Assembly (NCBI GenBank): GCA_016584305.1
Contig: JACEEZ010020501.1
Span: 22,501 to 86,500, forward strand
DNA from: Chionoecetes opilio
Taxonomy: Eukaryota; Arthropoda; Malacostraca; Decapoda; Majidae
Reading direction: 5' to 3'
Length of the DNA: 64,000 nt
The notes under the pieces were generated by a model, which saw only the letters and a list, made by a program, of their open reading frames with translations, ran no database searches and was not told where the DNA came from. Below, piece by piece: positions 22,233 through 33,660 of the stretch; the first letter of the stretch is position 1, and the number at the start of each line of letters is the position of its first letter. A program made the translations under genes and the position numbers.

Positions 22233-22599
22233 TAAAAGGGCAGCAGTGAGAACTTAATTGTCTCCATCTTTGCTTGGGTGGGAGGTTGCTGTACTCTCTG
22301 CTTACTATTCCCTTCACTCTTAGGTAGCAGCCGGCAAAGTGAAGGGAGAAAGGCAATGACTACCTTCATAGTGAAGAAAGACAATATTTCCAAAATACTT
22401 AATTTTACGCCAGAAAACAGAAAGCCTCAATGGATACCAGGTGTCGTTTAAGGGTTAAACGGAGTGTTTAGGCAGCAAATGTTATGTTGGCTCTGGGCCG
22501 GGCACAAATAACCCCTAACACATGTATTTCAATAGACTCCACAACGAACAAACCCTACAAAGAATGAGCTAAAACCAATCAGATTCATTGATGCTGGTC

Positions 22600-22600
22600 A

Positions 22601-22687
<87 letters not shown>

Positions 22688-22697
22688 ATATATATAA
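22600..22697 (+). repeat. (TA)n microsatellite
   Basis: TA tract with a few TTATA slips; flanking sequence is unremarkable. Confidence 0.95.
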
Positions 22698-25600
22698 AAT
22701 GGTGCTTTTCATGCAAGTAAAAGTTGTCCATAAACACATGGGAGAGTATTACTCTTGTTCCCAGCATAAAGCAAACATGGGAAACTGATCCTCAAGTGAA
22801 CAAAATGCTAACAGCCACACCCAGGGCACACAAGAGCCTTGCAGCGTGATCAGGGCCCTCACAGGGAGCCTATCAGACACACTACCCGGCTGACGGGAAG
22901 GAAAGTGTTGTGCTTGATTGAGAACATAGTGTTGATTTTGTAAATAAGCCAAGTAGCATGGATGGGATGAAGCTCCTAAATAAAAACAATTTTCAAATGT
23001 CTTTTGATGAAATGAGTATATATGCATAAATAAACAGGCCCTCGAAATAAGACATAAAAAAAGTACAAAATATCTTGAAATTAACAGTGTTACTTGCAAT
23101 AAATAAGCTTCATATAAGAAAGTACATATTTTCACTGTGCTATTTTTTGAGCCTTATTAGCTTAAATTTTTTGGCACACTGTGTTAGTATAATGATTAAA
23201 ATTTTTGTGCTTACACTTCTTGAAAGACAGGTGTAGGTAGAGTGTGATTGAGAGGCATTCTTCCACCTGCCCGATGCCTTGAAGCCACCTGGATGGTTCA
23301 TGCACACGCCTCTCACAGTGGCTGGGTCATCTACAGTATTGGTCAGGTCAACAGGCCAGGTCACGGTTCCCAGTCAGCAGGCAAGTGGAAGAATTCACAA
23401 CAAAATCACACCAGATTGCCCAGCAATTACTCCATTACAAAATCAGTTCTAGTAGCTGTTGTTTCGGATCCTAGGTATCACAATATAGTTCTTTCAATAT
23501 TGTCCTGCAATAATATCTACACGCCTAGGAAAGATACCCAATGTTGTGATGACTTTCCTCAAGGGTTTGCCTGCATTACTTAGATTGAATTCTTATACAT
23601 TACCTAATGATTCACAAATTTCCATTGACAGATATATGTTTTTTATGAAATTAGAGTTCACCGAGAAGTTAGTATACATTTTTAGGGATTCAAGATATGT
23701 AAACATGGATACAAAGTTTTAAAATATAATTGATATAAAATTTTGGATTATATGTAGCTGTATAAAATCTGTATCTTAGGTGCAGTCTTAGAATTCTAAT
23801 CTAAGTTACTGAAGTAGCAGGGAATGGGTCAATATTTCAAAATAAGTTCAGGAAGTTCAATCGGTGCCACTGACCGTGTGACAATGTTAGTGTTGAGTAT
23901 AACTTTTCCACCAATCAGGGAGGTCTTGAGGCTCAATGGTATGCACTACACCTGAAGGCAAGTGTGGGAAAATTTGTGTCCAACAAATCCAGACCCGAAT
24001 GCTTACATTACTCTGAGCATTATTTTGAAACATCCCATCGTACAAGGTAGGAAGTTTGTTCCTCTCGAATGCCCCATTTGAAGACAGTGTAACCTAGTTC
24101 CCTTTGTACCCGTATGGCATTCTGCACTTTTAAGAACGGACTAAAGCAGGCTAAGGATGATGAGGCATGAACAGAAGATCTATTGCACACAGAGGAAGAT
24201 CCAGAGCATTATAGCACGTGTCACGGGAGCCCCGGGAGGAGGGGCCGAGGAATGGGGGATGCAGGACACACCTTGGTGCCGCGGACACATCCTTTCAGAA
24301 CACAATGGAGCCACACTGAGACAGGATCAAAATGTAGAACTTCATCATCACACTGGAGTTGTCTCTTATACAGTATTCAAATGTAACAAGAAAAATTCGC
24401 TATAACTACTCAGTTGCTTCTTATAAACAGTAGTAATCCATCCAACAAACCCAGAGCTGGTGAAGCGGGTGAGCAAACAAAGGCCGAGACAGCGGTGAAT
24501 GTTTGGAATTCACGAGTAACTTAAAAGACCAAATCTAGAATCTTAGTTGATGTAAATTTTTGTTGTTTAAGAATTTTATTTTAAATTTAAATATGACTTC
24601 AATAGTTACAGCTTGTTGAATTTTTAGTTCCAGCATAACACGACCTTGCCTGACACAAGTAGTTTCCCGCGTCACTGGGAATGTTCAGACAATTCTTGTA
24701 CTCGTACCAATCCTGTCCAAACCAAGCCAAAAGTGAGGCCCTCGGTTACGGTCACAGCACAAAATCATTACAAACCCAGAACGGTATAAAAGAAATATCA
24801 AGTGACTGAAATATACATAGTATCTATAGTCATCAGCTTCACATTAGCATAATTGGCTTACTATCTTCACTGCAACTATAAACAATTAATTAAATTCCAT
24901 GTACAAGGAACAACTGGTTCAACCTTTATTTGCTTATAAAAACAATATTTATAAGGTACACAGATAAATCCACCCTCTTTACGAAATAGCAAAGGGGGCA
25001 GTTTCGCATTTACCATAATTTTATCGCACAGTGTCTGGCTATTGACCTCGGTACACCCTCGGAAATTTCATTGAACGGTGTAAAATATTAAACTTCTGAG
25101 AGTCTCCCTTGCACTGCAGAGGTCTATGTTCCACCACACGTCCAGGCAAGGTACAGTTTCAGTTTCAGTGGTATTGATGTGACCCTTTATCTCCCCGGAG
25201 ACTTTGCCGCGACCCTTGACTGACCTTCACGTGTCTCAGTCTTGCCGCCACACTGACAAGAGTCGCACACAACCACTGCACGTCCGCCACGGCCCGCACC
25301 ACACAGGCTCTCCTCTCGGGTGACGGTCACTGCTACACGACACTCTTTGGCCTGCTTCTTACTCAGACTTACATAACAGAAATGGGTCAAAATAGTTCTA
25401 AAGTAATACAACCACAAGGAAATAAAATATAAATTCACAGTTTGTGGCACTTCAGCATTCTGTCCCTTTTGTTGCTTGATGTTCAGATTGTTCTTCAAAA
25501 TTTATAGTAAAAATTAAGTGTTTTTATCACGAAAAAACTGCCTTATGTTCTACAGGCCTGTTACTATTTGTATGCGTAAATTAGGAATTTTTTTAAGTAA

Positions 25601-26261
25601 TCAAAATGAATTGTTTTCAGATATCATTCATTTATTCCATGAACCTTATTTTCTTTATATAAAAGTAAAACACTTTCACTATAATTATAGTTCAACATTA
25701 AGTAGTGATTAGTAAAACTGGCAGTGTGTTTTCTTATGTGACCTTTTAGATTAGTAGTTCAGAATTTGGAAGGCATCAGCAACCATTTCAAAAAGAAGAA
25801 AAAAAGATCTTGTACATCTAGGGGAAAACACTCTATCGTGGGTCAAAATAATCTCAATACTTTACCTAATAAATTCACAGTTGGCATTTAGGGCAAATGT
25901 ATGTATACACCTGAAAACTTCATTATTTGAGCATATTTGCCACAATATAAAGAACGTAATCTGCCACACGACCTGTCCTTTGTTATTAACTTTTCACAGT
26001 CATACGTAATGTGACTTTCAGAAGATGTGTGCAACAGAAGATTCACTCATGTCGTGAATGTTATGTTTCAATCTTAAAAAATCAAACAGCGTTATTATGT
26101 TTCATACTTTGATTGTGGCACTCTGGTCATGGTGGTGTGGGATCTATGCTCCACTTGATCACCTTCTGTGGTGGTGGTGGGCTCGTCTGTTGGCCTCCTT
26201 GCTCCCGCGATGTTCCACAACAGTAGCAGTCAGAGGGACTGTCTCGGGGAGGGGCGGGCTG
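22698..26261. other. Intergenic DNA; the right part likely contains the CASK 3' UTR
   Basis: No exon, transposon terminus or RNA gene was recognised. The part next to 26262 follows the CASK stop codon on the - strand and is therefore 3' UTR. I cannot fix the polyadenylation site, although several TTTATT strings (AATAAA on the - strand) occur. GC-rich pieces at 25190-25340 and 24220-24300 carry only chance open frames. Confidence 0.4.
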
Positions 26262-26441
26262 TCAGTAAACCCATGACACGGGCACCCACTGCGGTGTCAT
26301 ATTCATTGTGTCGATTGACTTTTCCAATTGTCGGATGGTTTCTTCGATGTCATTGTTAACTATGGTCAGATCAAAGAAATGGCCGTATAGTTGCTTGAGC
26401 ATGTCGGACTCCTTGGCCAGTCTTTCTAAACTGCCGTCATA
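26262..26441 (-). CDS. CASK: CASK, last exon (end of guanylate-kinase-like domain and C-terminus)
   Basis: On the - strand, after TTTCTTTCAG, 59 codons and TGA. The peptide runs from [15 protein letters not shown] through [15 protein letters not shown] to the C-terminus QWVPVSWVY, the invariant end of CASK proteins. CASK is a MAGUK scaffold at synapses and epithelial junctions with an N-terminal CaMK-like domain, L27, PDZ, SH3 and a nucleotide-kinase-inactive guanylate-kinase domain. This exon supplies the last part of that final domain. Phase 0 at its start joins directly to the exon at 27253-27428, and the protein reads on without gap. The stop codon is intact. Confidence 0.97.
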   Translation of the reverse strand, partial: YDGSLERLAKESDMLKQLYGHFFDLTIVNNDIEETIRQLEKSIDTMNMTPQWVPVSWVY

Positions 26442-26667
26442 CTGAAAGAAAAGTGGGCAAAAAGTGGGTTAAAATATTGTATCTACTATAATACTCTGCA
26501 AAGTAATGATTAACCTTAACAGTAAGATTCACTTGTAGTTACTGATGCTATGAAGGCCATTCAGAATTGAAGTTCTAAGATTCCAGCAGAGTAACATTTG
26601 CAAGCTTGTGAAGTGTTCCATTAATCTAACTGTAGCAAAACATTTAATATCAGGTACAACCGCTGTA

Positions 26668-26740
26668 TTTACCTAGCTGTATTTACTTAGCTGTATTTAC
26701 CTAGCTGTATTTACCTAGTTGTATTTACCTAGTTGTGATA
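26668..26740 (+). repeat. TATTTACCTAGTTG tandem repeat in CASK intron
   Basis: Five imperfect 14-base units alternating ACCTAGCTG and ACCTAGTTG, followed by GTGATATACGGGAAATAGCT and GGGGTCCCGTCTCC. I recall this block as widespread in decapod genomes, which supports the taxonomic guess. Confidence 0.8.
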
Positions 26741-26944
26741 TACGGGAAATAGCTACACTAGTGGGGTCCCGTCTCCTTGTCTAAATGGGTCAAACTTAGC
26801 TTTAAAAACATTCAAACTTTTGGCATCTATAATTTCACTGTCCAGGCTATAAATAGTGTTTTGAGTGCATAGTAACTATAGAGGCAGGGTAGGGTACAGG
26901 TATCACTCACATATAGAAGTCTGGCACATTCCCCTTTTTTGGCA

Positions 26945-27158
26945 TTAACCCCTTGAGACCCAGAACATAATTTCCATTGTAATTTAGCTACCATTAGATG
27001 ATTTTTTAGAGAATATAAGCAATATTTTATAGATATGACCTGTTCAGTATCCTTGTCCACTAGCTAATTAGGTATATTTAGTTACTTTTCGTAATTTTAT
27101 GGCTCGACAACATACAATTTTTTATAGCAAAGGAAAGATCTGGGCGTGAAGGGGTTAA
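26945..27158 (+). mobile_element. piggyBac-like MITE, copy 4, in CASK intron
   Basis: TTAA at both ends (26945-26948, 27155-27158), CCCCTTGAGACCCAGAAC at left and TCTGGGCGTGAAGGGG at right. The best-preserved copy in the window. It lies entirely inside the intron between the last two CASK exons. Confidence 0.92.
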
Positions 27159-27252
27159 ATCAATCAATCACTTCTAGAAATATCACGTAGAAATAGGTTT
27201 TGAGTGTACAGTAGCTATAGACTGTATAGAGAGGCAGAGCTTGACCACTCAC

Positions 27253-27428
27253 ATCTGTCATATTCTGTATGGAAGGAGCAGCGATGAACACAACATACGG
27301 AGCAAATTCTGCCGTGCGGAGGATCTTGAGTGCTTGCGGCTCAACGTCGAGAATTGCCATGCGACCCTCATTGTGAATCTTGCGAATGGTTTCTAACTTC
27401 GTGCCGTACATTGCGTCCTCATGAGTGC
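27253..27428 (-). CDS. CASK: CASK, guanylate-kinase-like domain, central exon
   Basis: 176 bases between an ACACTTCAG acceptor and a GTGAGT donor (- strand). The first two bases complete the Gly codon of the upstream exon. The peptide [18 protein letters not shown] continues with [18 protein letters not shown] and ends [39 protein letters not shown] is the core GMP-binding fold of the CASK-type domain, which in MAGUKs binds protein partners instead of making GDP. The downstream join at Asp/Tyr is phase 0. Confidence 0.97.
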
Positions 27429-27454
27429 CTGAAGTGTTAGGAAAGGTTCAGTGA

Positions 27455-27530
27455 TTAATAATAATAATAATAATAATAATATAATAATAATAATAATAAT
27501 AATATAATAATAATAATAATAATAATAATT
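27455..27530 (+). repeat. (AAT)n microsatellite in CASK intron
   Basis: About 25 AAT units with three single-base slips, just upstream (in gene orientation) of the exon at 27428. Confidence 0.96.
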
Positions 27531-28419
27531 TTATTCTCACCCGAAGGCATACAAGAAAAACAACAACATAATATATAGACGAGGGAATGAACTTAAGTAC
27601 TAAAGCAAATAAATTGATACTAGCTATACAGTGGTTAGATGCCAAGAGTTTATAGGACTCATTGATAGAAAACTTTTAAAGGCTGGATAGGGTTTGGAGG
27701 AATGGTGTACGTACATATTATTATACTGTTGATAGTATTGAAGAAAAAAAAAATGGAATATACTTAATGGTAAATGCTAGGAGGTGGAAGACATTACATT
27801 TACTGAATTTCCAAAAACTTGCATTATTTTCTGTAATTTTTCCCTCCATTTGATAGATTTGCACAAGACAGACCAACTACATATTTACTTAATGCTCATA
27901 CTAAATATATCACTATTTCTAAACAGCAACAGTATATTTGGACATACCTTTCATGAAAAAAAAGTCAAATACCTGATTAATTTGTTAAATGTTATGAATG
28001 AATATGAAGAAAGAAACACAGGCATGGGCAGAAATATAGTTTGCCGCACGTTAAGTTGGCGAAAATGGGGCACCCTCACTCCCCCCTTCTGAACGCACGG
28101 GATTGACTGAGGTGTTGGGTGTTGGGTGAGAATGCCTTACTCCAAGTTCCGCCCTAAAAGCAATCCCGTGTATTCAGAAAGGGGCTCCATTTTTGCCAAC
28201 TTAACATGCGGTGAGTATACAACCTATCAGAAAGGTGGCTCCCAGAAATAGAAATAGAAAATAGAAAAACTGAAATATTGTAGAAAAATGGCTCCCATGT
28301 CCTGGCTTTGAGTTTGTGGAACCCGTATGGAACCTGTATGGAAAGCTGTCCCCAAATAACCCCTATTTGACCCTCTGCCATCAACAAGTAACGTACAATA
28401 GTGTCGCTGTGTAACTCAC
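27531..28419. other. CASK intron
   Basis: AT-rich intron. Around 28033-28105 and 28135-28215 the same text appears inverted (GCCGCACGTTAAGTTGGCG, GGGGCACC versus GGGGCTCC, AACTTAACATGCGG), an imperfect fold-back of about 190 bases. Nothing else is recognised. Confidence 0.55.
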
Positions 28420-28527
28420 CGTACTCTAGATACTCGTTGGCCGCAATGTCCGCCATCATCTCATCGTGCGACACAAAGTAATAATTCTTTCCATTTTCCT
28501 CATCTTTCCGTGGACTTCGCGTAGTGT
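28420..28527 (-). CDS. CASK: CASK, guanylate-kinase-like domain, first visible exon
   Basis: 108 bases on the - strand between TTTTCCAG and GTGAGT. Reads [35 protein letters not shown] and the first base of Gly. TTR-P--DEENGK-YYFVSH is the substrate-lid region of the MAGUK kinase-like fold and the wording is CASK-specific. The two leading bases AC imply a His (CAC) shared with the previous exon, as in known CASK. The exon carrying the P-loop remnant (GVGRRHIKN region) is not seen before the N at 29087. Confidence 0.96.
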
Positions 28528-28608
28528 CTGGAAAACAAGAATAGTTGATGAATAAACAAAAATGATGATGATGATAGAAATGCAGCATAACAAAAGCAGG
28601 ACGTATTA

Positions 28609-28965
28609 CAGGTTGAAGTTCCAAACTCGGCATCCCAAGACTCGGCAACACCCAAAACTCGGCTATGGTTCCGGATTTTTCAAAACACGGCAGAACACCC
28701 AAAACCCGGCGCGTAGTTGCCTGGTCGGCCGCTAGGTGCCACCACACTAGGCCGCTGGGTTTCTTCCGCCGATTTGTTTGTTGTTATTGTTCAGTGGTGT
28801 TGTGACTGTAGAGCTGTGTTCACTGTTATTTTGTGTGATTTTGTTATTTTGTTATTTTATCAGGCTTTTTTTCCCCTTAATATATCTACGTTCTAAAAGT
28901 CAGAAAATTCCATTACTCGGCTCGGCGCTGGTCCCGAGGTTGCCGAGTTTGGGAACTTCAACCTG
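28609..28965. mobile_element. pogo/Tigger-like MITE with TA target site, in CASK intron
   Basis: 357 bases with terminal repeats CAGGTTGAAGTTCC-AAACTC left and the inverted equivalent right (one extra C), flanked by TA at 28607-28608 and 28966-28967. CAG-starting ends plus TA are typical of pogo/Tigger. No ORF for a transposase. Confidence 0.85.
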
Positions 28966-29086
28966 TATAATAAAAACTACAAAAAAAGAAGAAAAGAAAA
29001 TAGAGAAAAAAAAACTAAAAAATAAAATAAAAATACCATGAAAAATAACCTTGCCAAAACAACAAAAAAACACAAAAATTGGGAAC

Positions 29087-29087
29087 N
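29087..29087. other. Assembly N, probable contig join
   Basis: Lies between an A-rich tract and the abrupt start of LINE sequence. The remaining CASK exons are not found to its right, consistent with a wrong or very long-range join. Confidence 0.6.
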
Positions 29088-29815
29088 TTCCTTTCTACTT
29101 CCTGTCTTGTCTTGATCTTTCCCCATTGCTTCCTACAAGCATTTCACTCCTTTTGCTTACTCTTATACTCTTCCATGTCCTTTATACTCTATTTTTCAGC
29201 TTCACGTTGACCTATTCTTCAGACTCCTACACTTCCTATTTGATGTTCCTTTTTCCTGTCCTTGTCGATCTCATTGTTCCACCAACTCTTTCTTGTCCTG
29301 CCTTTGCTCTCTTCTGTTCTGCCTATGCTCTCTTCTGCCGCTTTGTTAAGCTTCCTTAACAATCTCTCATTCATCTCATCCACACCTCTCTCAGCCCTCA
29401 AACCATTCTTTCCCAGCTTCCAGTCCTCATTACTCACCACTTCTCTGAAATAGTCCCAGTCTGCATCTCTAAGCTTCCAACGTCCATTCCTCTCCTCTTT
29501 CACGTTCACTCTTTTTTCCTTCAAACACTCATACTCCATTACCATGACGTTATGGTCACTCGCTACGTCAATTGTCCTTTCCTCATCCACCCACATACTT
29601 CTCACCCGTTCTCTAGCCTTCCGGTTCACTAACATAAAGTCAATGGCAGATTCATTTTCCCTTCCACTCCAGGTCACTCTTCCTTCAGCCAGGGTCACAT
29701 TCAAAATTTCTAATTCATTCTCCTCTGCAAAGTCTAGCAGCAATTGGCCATTTCCATTTACTTCCTCTCCTAACACACTAACCCAGCAAACATTGTCATG
29801 ATGGGCCGGCATCAA
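29088..29815 (-). pseudogene. Non-LTR retrotransposon fragment, apurinic-type endonuclease domain
   Basis: The - strand encodes the C-terminal half of an APE-type endonuclease, the nicking enzyme of LINEs. It carries LLLDFAEENELEILN, TWSGRENESAIDFMLVN (the D of the active site lies in IDF), then ASDHNVMVMEYE, with the catalytic SDH. A linker to the polymerase follows (RKSWWNNEIDKDRKKEH) and then a frame break. The open frame is 198 codons without a stop, so the fragment is fairly young. It may belong to the same family as LINE A, but the two pieces do not overlap enough to tell. Confidence 0.85.
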
Positions 29816-30380
29816 ATTAGTGTCGGCAAATCACAAACGGCATATTAGCATTGAGTCGGCAAACCGTAATGAAGTTATCGGCCTGGCTGCGGACCGACAA
29901 CTTGTGCGTAGATGTTTGCACCCCGGGCCTGTGTCGGTTACGTTACGTTTCTGTGTCAGATCTGTGTCGGCAAACCGTAACCAAACTATTGCCACTACTG
30001 AGCCACAAACGGGCCGACATAGCATCTATATCGTGCCATAAGCGGGCCAACACAGCAACTGCATCGTGCCACAAGCAAGCCGCTTTAGCATCCAAATAGT
30101 GCCATAAGCGGGCCTACACAGCAACTGAATCGTGCCACAAGCAAGCCAATTTAGCATCCAAATAGTGCCACAAGCAGGCCGACTTAGCATTTGAAAAGTG
30201 CCCAAGTGGGCCAATATAGCAGCTGAATAGTGCCACAAGCAGGCCGATAAAGCAGCTGAATCGCTTTACCGTTCCTAATGCCGGTGTAGCACGCCGACTA
30301 GTTACCCTGCCACGACTGCGCACGTACGACAGATGACATCACACAGGAAAACATTGACCACGCTTCCTGGGCCCATACTT
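29816..30380 (+). repeat. Minisatellite of about 35-base units (GTGCCACAAGCAGGCC)
   Basis: From about 30010 to 30265, seven or so units of form GTGCCACAAGCAGGCCGA-TTAGCA-CTGAAT repeat in tandem. The stretch to the left (29790-30010) holds older copies (GTGTCGGCAAACCGTAA twice). Open frames through it are repeats, not genes. Confidence 0.85.
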
Positions 30381-30837
30381 ATAAAGATTTAGGATTCGTC
30401 CTAGGATTCGTCCTAACCCTGCGTCCTAAGGTTCGAGGAAAGTCTAAGACGCGTCCTAAGACGGCGGCTTAGGACGAAGCGCTGAGCGCTACATTTAGCA
30501 AGAGTCCAATTTGGATTTCATGAAATATCACTACTAAGAGTCATCAGAAAGGTATAAAAATATCAAAAAACACAAGATTAATATTTCTATGATAATTGCT
30601 GAAGACTACAACGAATGAATTCATCTATAAGAATAATTGTACCAGATATGCAACGTTCCGTTCAAAAGACACAAGCATTGACATTGTCTTCGCTCTATCG
30701 ACGAGAAAAATAATATTTTTCAGGACAAGACTTTCATCCTTGGCCAGCTCTTTCAAGCAAGGAAAAATGTCCTATGTCCTGCGAGGGGAATTTTCCATGC
30801 CGAGATGATCGGCGAAGAGATACGTCAAGGACTGCCG

Positions 30838-31010
30838 GTTATAATGGACGAGGACTTCGCGGTCGTTTTCAAAGATACCGACTATTTTTTCCTGGCCTAC
30901 AATAGGTTCTTTTTCTAATGGAGATGGGGTTATAATGGACGAGAGTTTCGCGGTCGTTTTCAGAGACACCGACTATTTTTTCTTGGCCTACAATAGGTGC
31001 TTGGGAAATA
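30838..31010 (+). repeat. 91-base tandem duplication, possibly once coding
   Basis: GTTATAATGGACGAG...CCTACAATAGG occurs twice, offset 91 bases. On the + strand both copies read VIMDE-FAVVF-DTDYFFLAY with conservative differences (Asp/Ser, Lys/Arg) and silent changes, which hints at past coding. I do not recognise the peptide. Confidence 0.6.
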
Positions 31011-31248
31011 CTTTGGAGCTCCTCCTTCCGGCTTTGACTGAAATGAACTACCGCACTGTAGGGTGGTGTGGGGGGACACCGTACTATTAGTGGAAAAATA
31101 TTCATAAAAAATCCATTTTTTACCTGAGAGAGTGCACACTGTGCCCAAAACAAACTTCACAATATGGCCCACCTATGGTACCCTCATGAATACTTAACTC
31201 AGATAATAAGGGTCATTTAAGGTTTTTTATGAATTTTTGGCACCTCGT

Positions 31249-31280
31249 CCGGTGTCCCCCCCCACGAGGGGGGACACCGG
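31249..31280. repeat. Perfect hairpin, possible abutting transposon ends
   Basis: CCGGTGTCCCCCC, a 6-base loop, then GGGGGGACACCGG. Related GGGGGGCACCGTATGA lies at 31291 and GGGGGATCACCGAACG at 34287 and 34622, so these may be terminal or subterminal repeats of the neighbouring transposon. Confidence 0.7.
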
Positions 31281-32149
31281 ATCAGGTATGGGGGGGCACC
31301 GTATGATATTTTTAAACTCATATTACATCAAACATTATTGTGTTTTTTTGGCCTGAAATCAACATATATGCTAAGCCTAGACACCCACCATTATTATTAG
31401 GTGATGAAATGAAAGATAAGCTCATATAAAATAGCATTTATTAAAAGATAGGTCTAGGTATTTTTATGCTCACTATTCAGAAGTGCATCATGAAGGCATG
31501 CAGCGGGGGAAACACCTTCACCAGGTCAGCCTGCCTCTTGGTGATGCCCTTGGAGGTCACCAGGACACCCTTGCACTGTTCTGGATCAACAGAAGCTTCA
31601 TCTAGGATGGTAGGGAAGGTGAACGTGTCTCGGGTGTTAGCGGACTTCATCCGGAGGAAAGAAAGGTTTAATTTTCCATCCTCCATGATGGCCAACACCT
31701 GAGCAACATAGCACACTAATGTACCCACACCCCTTCCCTCCTCCAGCTTCAGCTGAACCAGAACAAAGTCCCCCACCTGTGATGTTTTCGCAGCAAAAGG
31801 GTATGATGCTGCAGTCCAGGTGCCCTCGTCGTCCACCTCATCCGAGTACTCGGAGGAGTCGTCCAGCTGAAGTCGGACATCATCAACCTTCTCCTCGTCA
31901 GTGGTGTCTTCCTCCGGGACAGGCACAGACTTCTTCCGCTGTGGACCCTTCTTTTCCCAATGTTTTCTTTTCAGCCGCTGCCTTCTTTTTGTCTTCCAGC
32001 TTCTGCCTCTTCTCTGCCTTCAACCTCAGGTCAGATATTGCCTCCTCATTCTCGGTTAAAATGCAGGCCCGCACCCTCTTCCGTCCCTTTCCATAAGGAC
32101 GAGGATTAGCCTTAGGGAACGGCCTGACACACTTGGGGTTAAGTCTGTC

Positions 32150-32425
32150 TGTTGAGAAGGGTGTCCTGGGGTGGCAGGGTGCGTCGTGCTCGGGCCCGGG
32201 GTGCAGGGTGCATCGTGCTGGGGCCCGGGGTGGCAGGCTCTGTCGTGCTGGGGCTCGGGGTGGCAGGCTTGTCGTGCTGGGGCCCGGGGTTGGCATGGGG
32301 CGTCGTGCTGGGGCCCGGGGGTGGCAGGCTCTGTCGTGCTGGGGCCCGGGGTGGCAGGCTCTGTCGTGCTGGTGCTCGGGGTGGCAGGCTCTGTCGTGCT
32401 GGGGCCCGGGTGGCAGGCACATCAT
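32150..32425 (-). repeat. 30-base coding minisatellite inside the transposase
   Basis: About nine units of GTCGTGCTGGGGCCCGGGG type, each 30 bases or a little more. On the - strand they encode a ten-residue STTEPATPGP-like repeat between the catalytic and C-terminal parts. GC-rich, unlike the flanks. Confidence 0.88.
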
Positions 32426-33660
32426 CTAGCCTGGGAGACACAGCGGGAAGGGGTATAGCTTCTGAGGAAATGGCCTTCAGCCAGTCGCTCCCTCTCCATC
32501 TGAACTTCCTCCATCAGAAGAAGTTGGAGTAATTTTCCACTACAAATTCTGGTGGTCCCGGGTTTCGCTCGGTTACATGCGCTCCTACAAACACATCATC
32601 TGGGAAGATGTTGCGATTGAGTGGCCTTTATACCAGTCGCCCGGAAACCACTGAGAATGTTGGTGGGGGGGTAGTGGCTTTGGTCCATGCCTCAGAAGCA
32701 AACTCTGGCAACTTGTGGACTGTTATGTGCTCGTTAGGGTGCATGAGCGCGTGGTCGTTCAGTAGGGCACGCAGGAATGTCTTAAAGGGACCAAAGACAC
32801 TCACATCCAATGGCTGGAGTTTGTCTGTTGTATGCGGAGGCAAGGTAACAATCACGATACCATGCATTATCGCAAACTCAACAGGCTGAATTTCAGTGAC
32901 ATTCAACATTGTCCATGATCAGAAGAATCTTGTTCTCTACAGAAGAACAAGACTTCTCATGGAGATGCTGAAGTGTCTGCACGAAGCATTCACCCATTCA
33001 TCCAGCCACTAGGATGCAAAATCCCTTTGGAGCCAAAGATCGTGTTCCTCATGAAAGCGGGATTCCATCGGCATCTGGGAATTATAAACACTGGAGGGAT
33101 GGACTGCCCCACAGCATTTATAATGCCCACAAACGTCATGCTGTCACCGCGTTCACGAGTTACCTGCGTGGCTACTGGCTGGCCTCTCGCACACACAACC
33201 TTGACTGGCTTCATAACAGTCGACAATGAACTCTCATCCAAATTGTATATCCGGTCCGGCGTGAATGGGGTACTTCTCCAAAGCTAATGTGTAAGCCTTA
33301 AAGAAGGTTTCCACATTGACTTTGTTGAAGGCAACAATCCTGGCAATGGACATGCCTTCCGGAGCCTTCAATACAAGGTTTGGATGACGGTTCATGAAGG
33401 CATAGTACCAGTCCCTTGTCGCCATTTTCTCTTTCTCCCAGGCAGCAGGGATGCTCTTGCTCCCACAAGCTATGGCATACTGGGTACACCATCCTACGCA
33501 CATCGTTCATGGGCAGGCCGTAGAACATCTTGGCTGCGTGGATGGTATAATCAGCAATGTATATTTCTTGTTGAGGGCTGAAAACCCTATTGCTACGGGA
33601 AGCAACAGCCATATAGGTAACTCCATCCGACAGCTTCTTCGATAGATAGAAGGCGTCCTG

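Larger units (their letters stand above)
30381..31290. other. Spacer with small palindromes and a 91-base tandem duplication
   Basis: 30387-30480 holds repeated TTAGGATTCGTCC and CTTAGGACGAAGC strings, apparently the end of an unidentified element. 30838-31010 is a tandem duplication described separately. The - strand context suggests this is downstream of the Tigger-type transposase. Confidence 0.4.

Noticed and set aside
32133..32532. + strand open frames (Gly/Ala/Arg-rich) at the 30-base repeat
   Set aside because: They are the antisense of the transposase minisatellite; the - strand frame connects to recognised domains.
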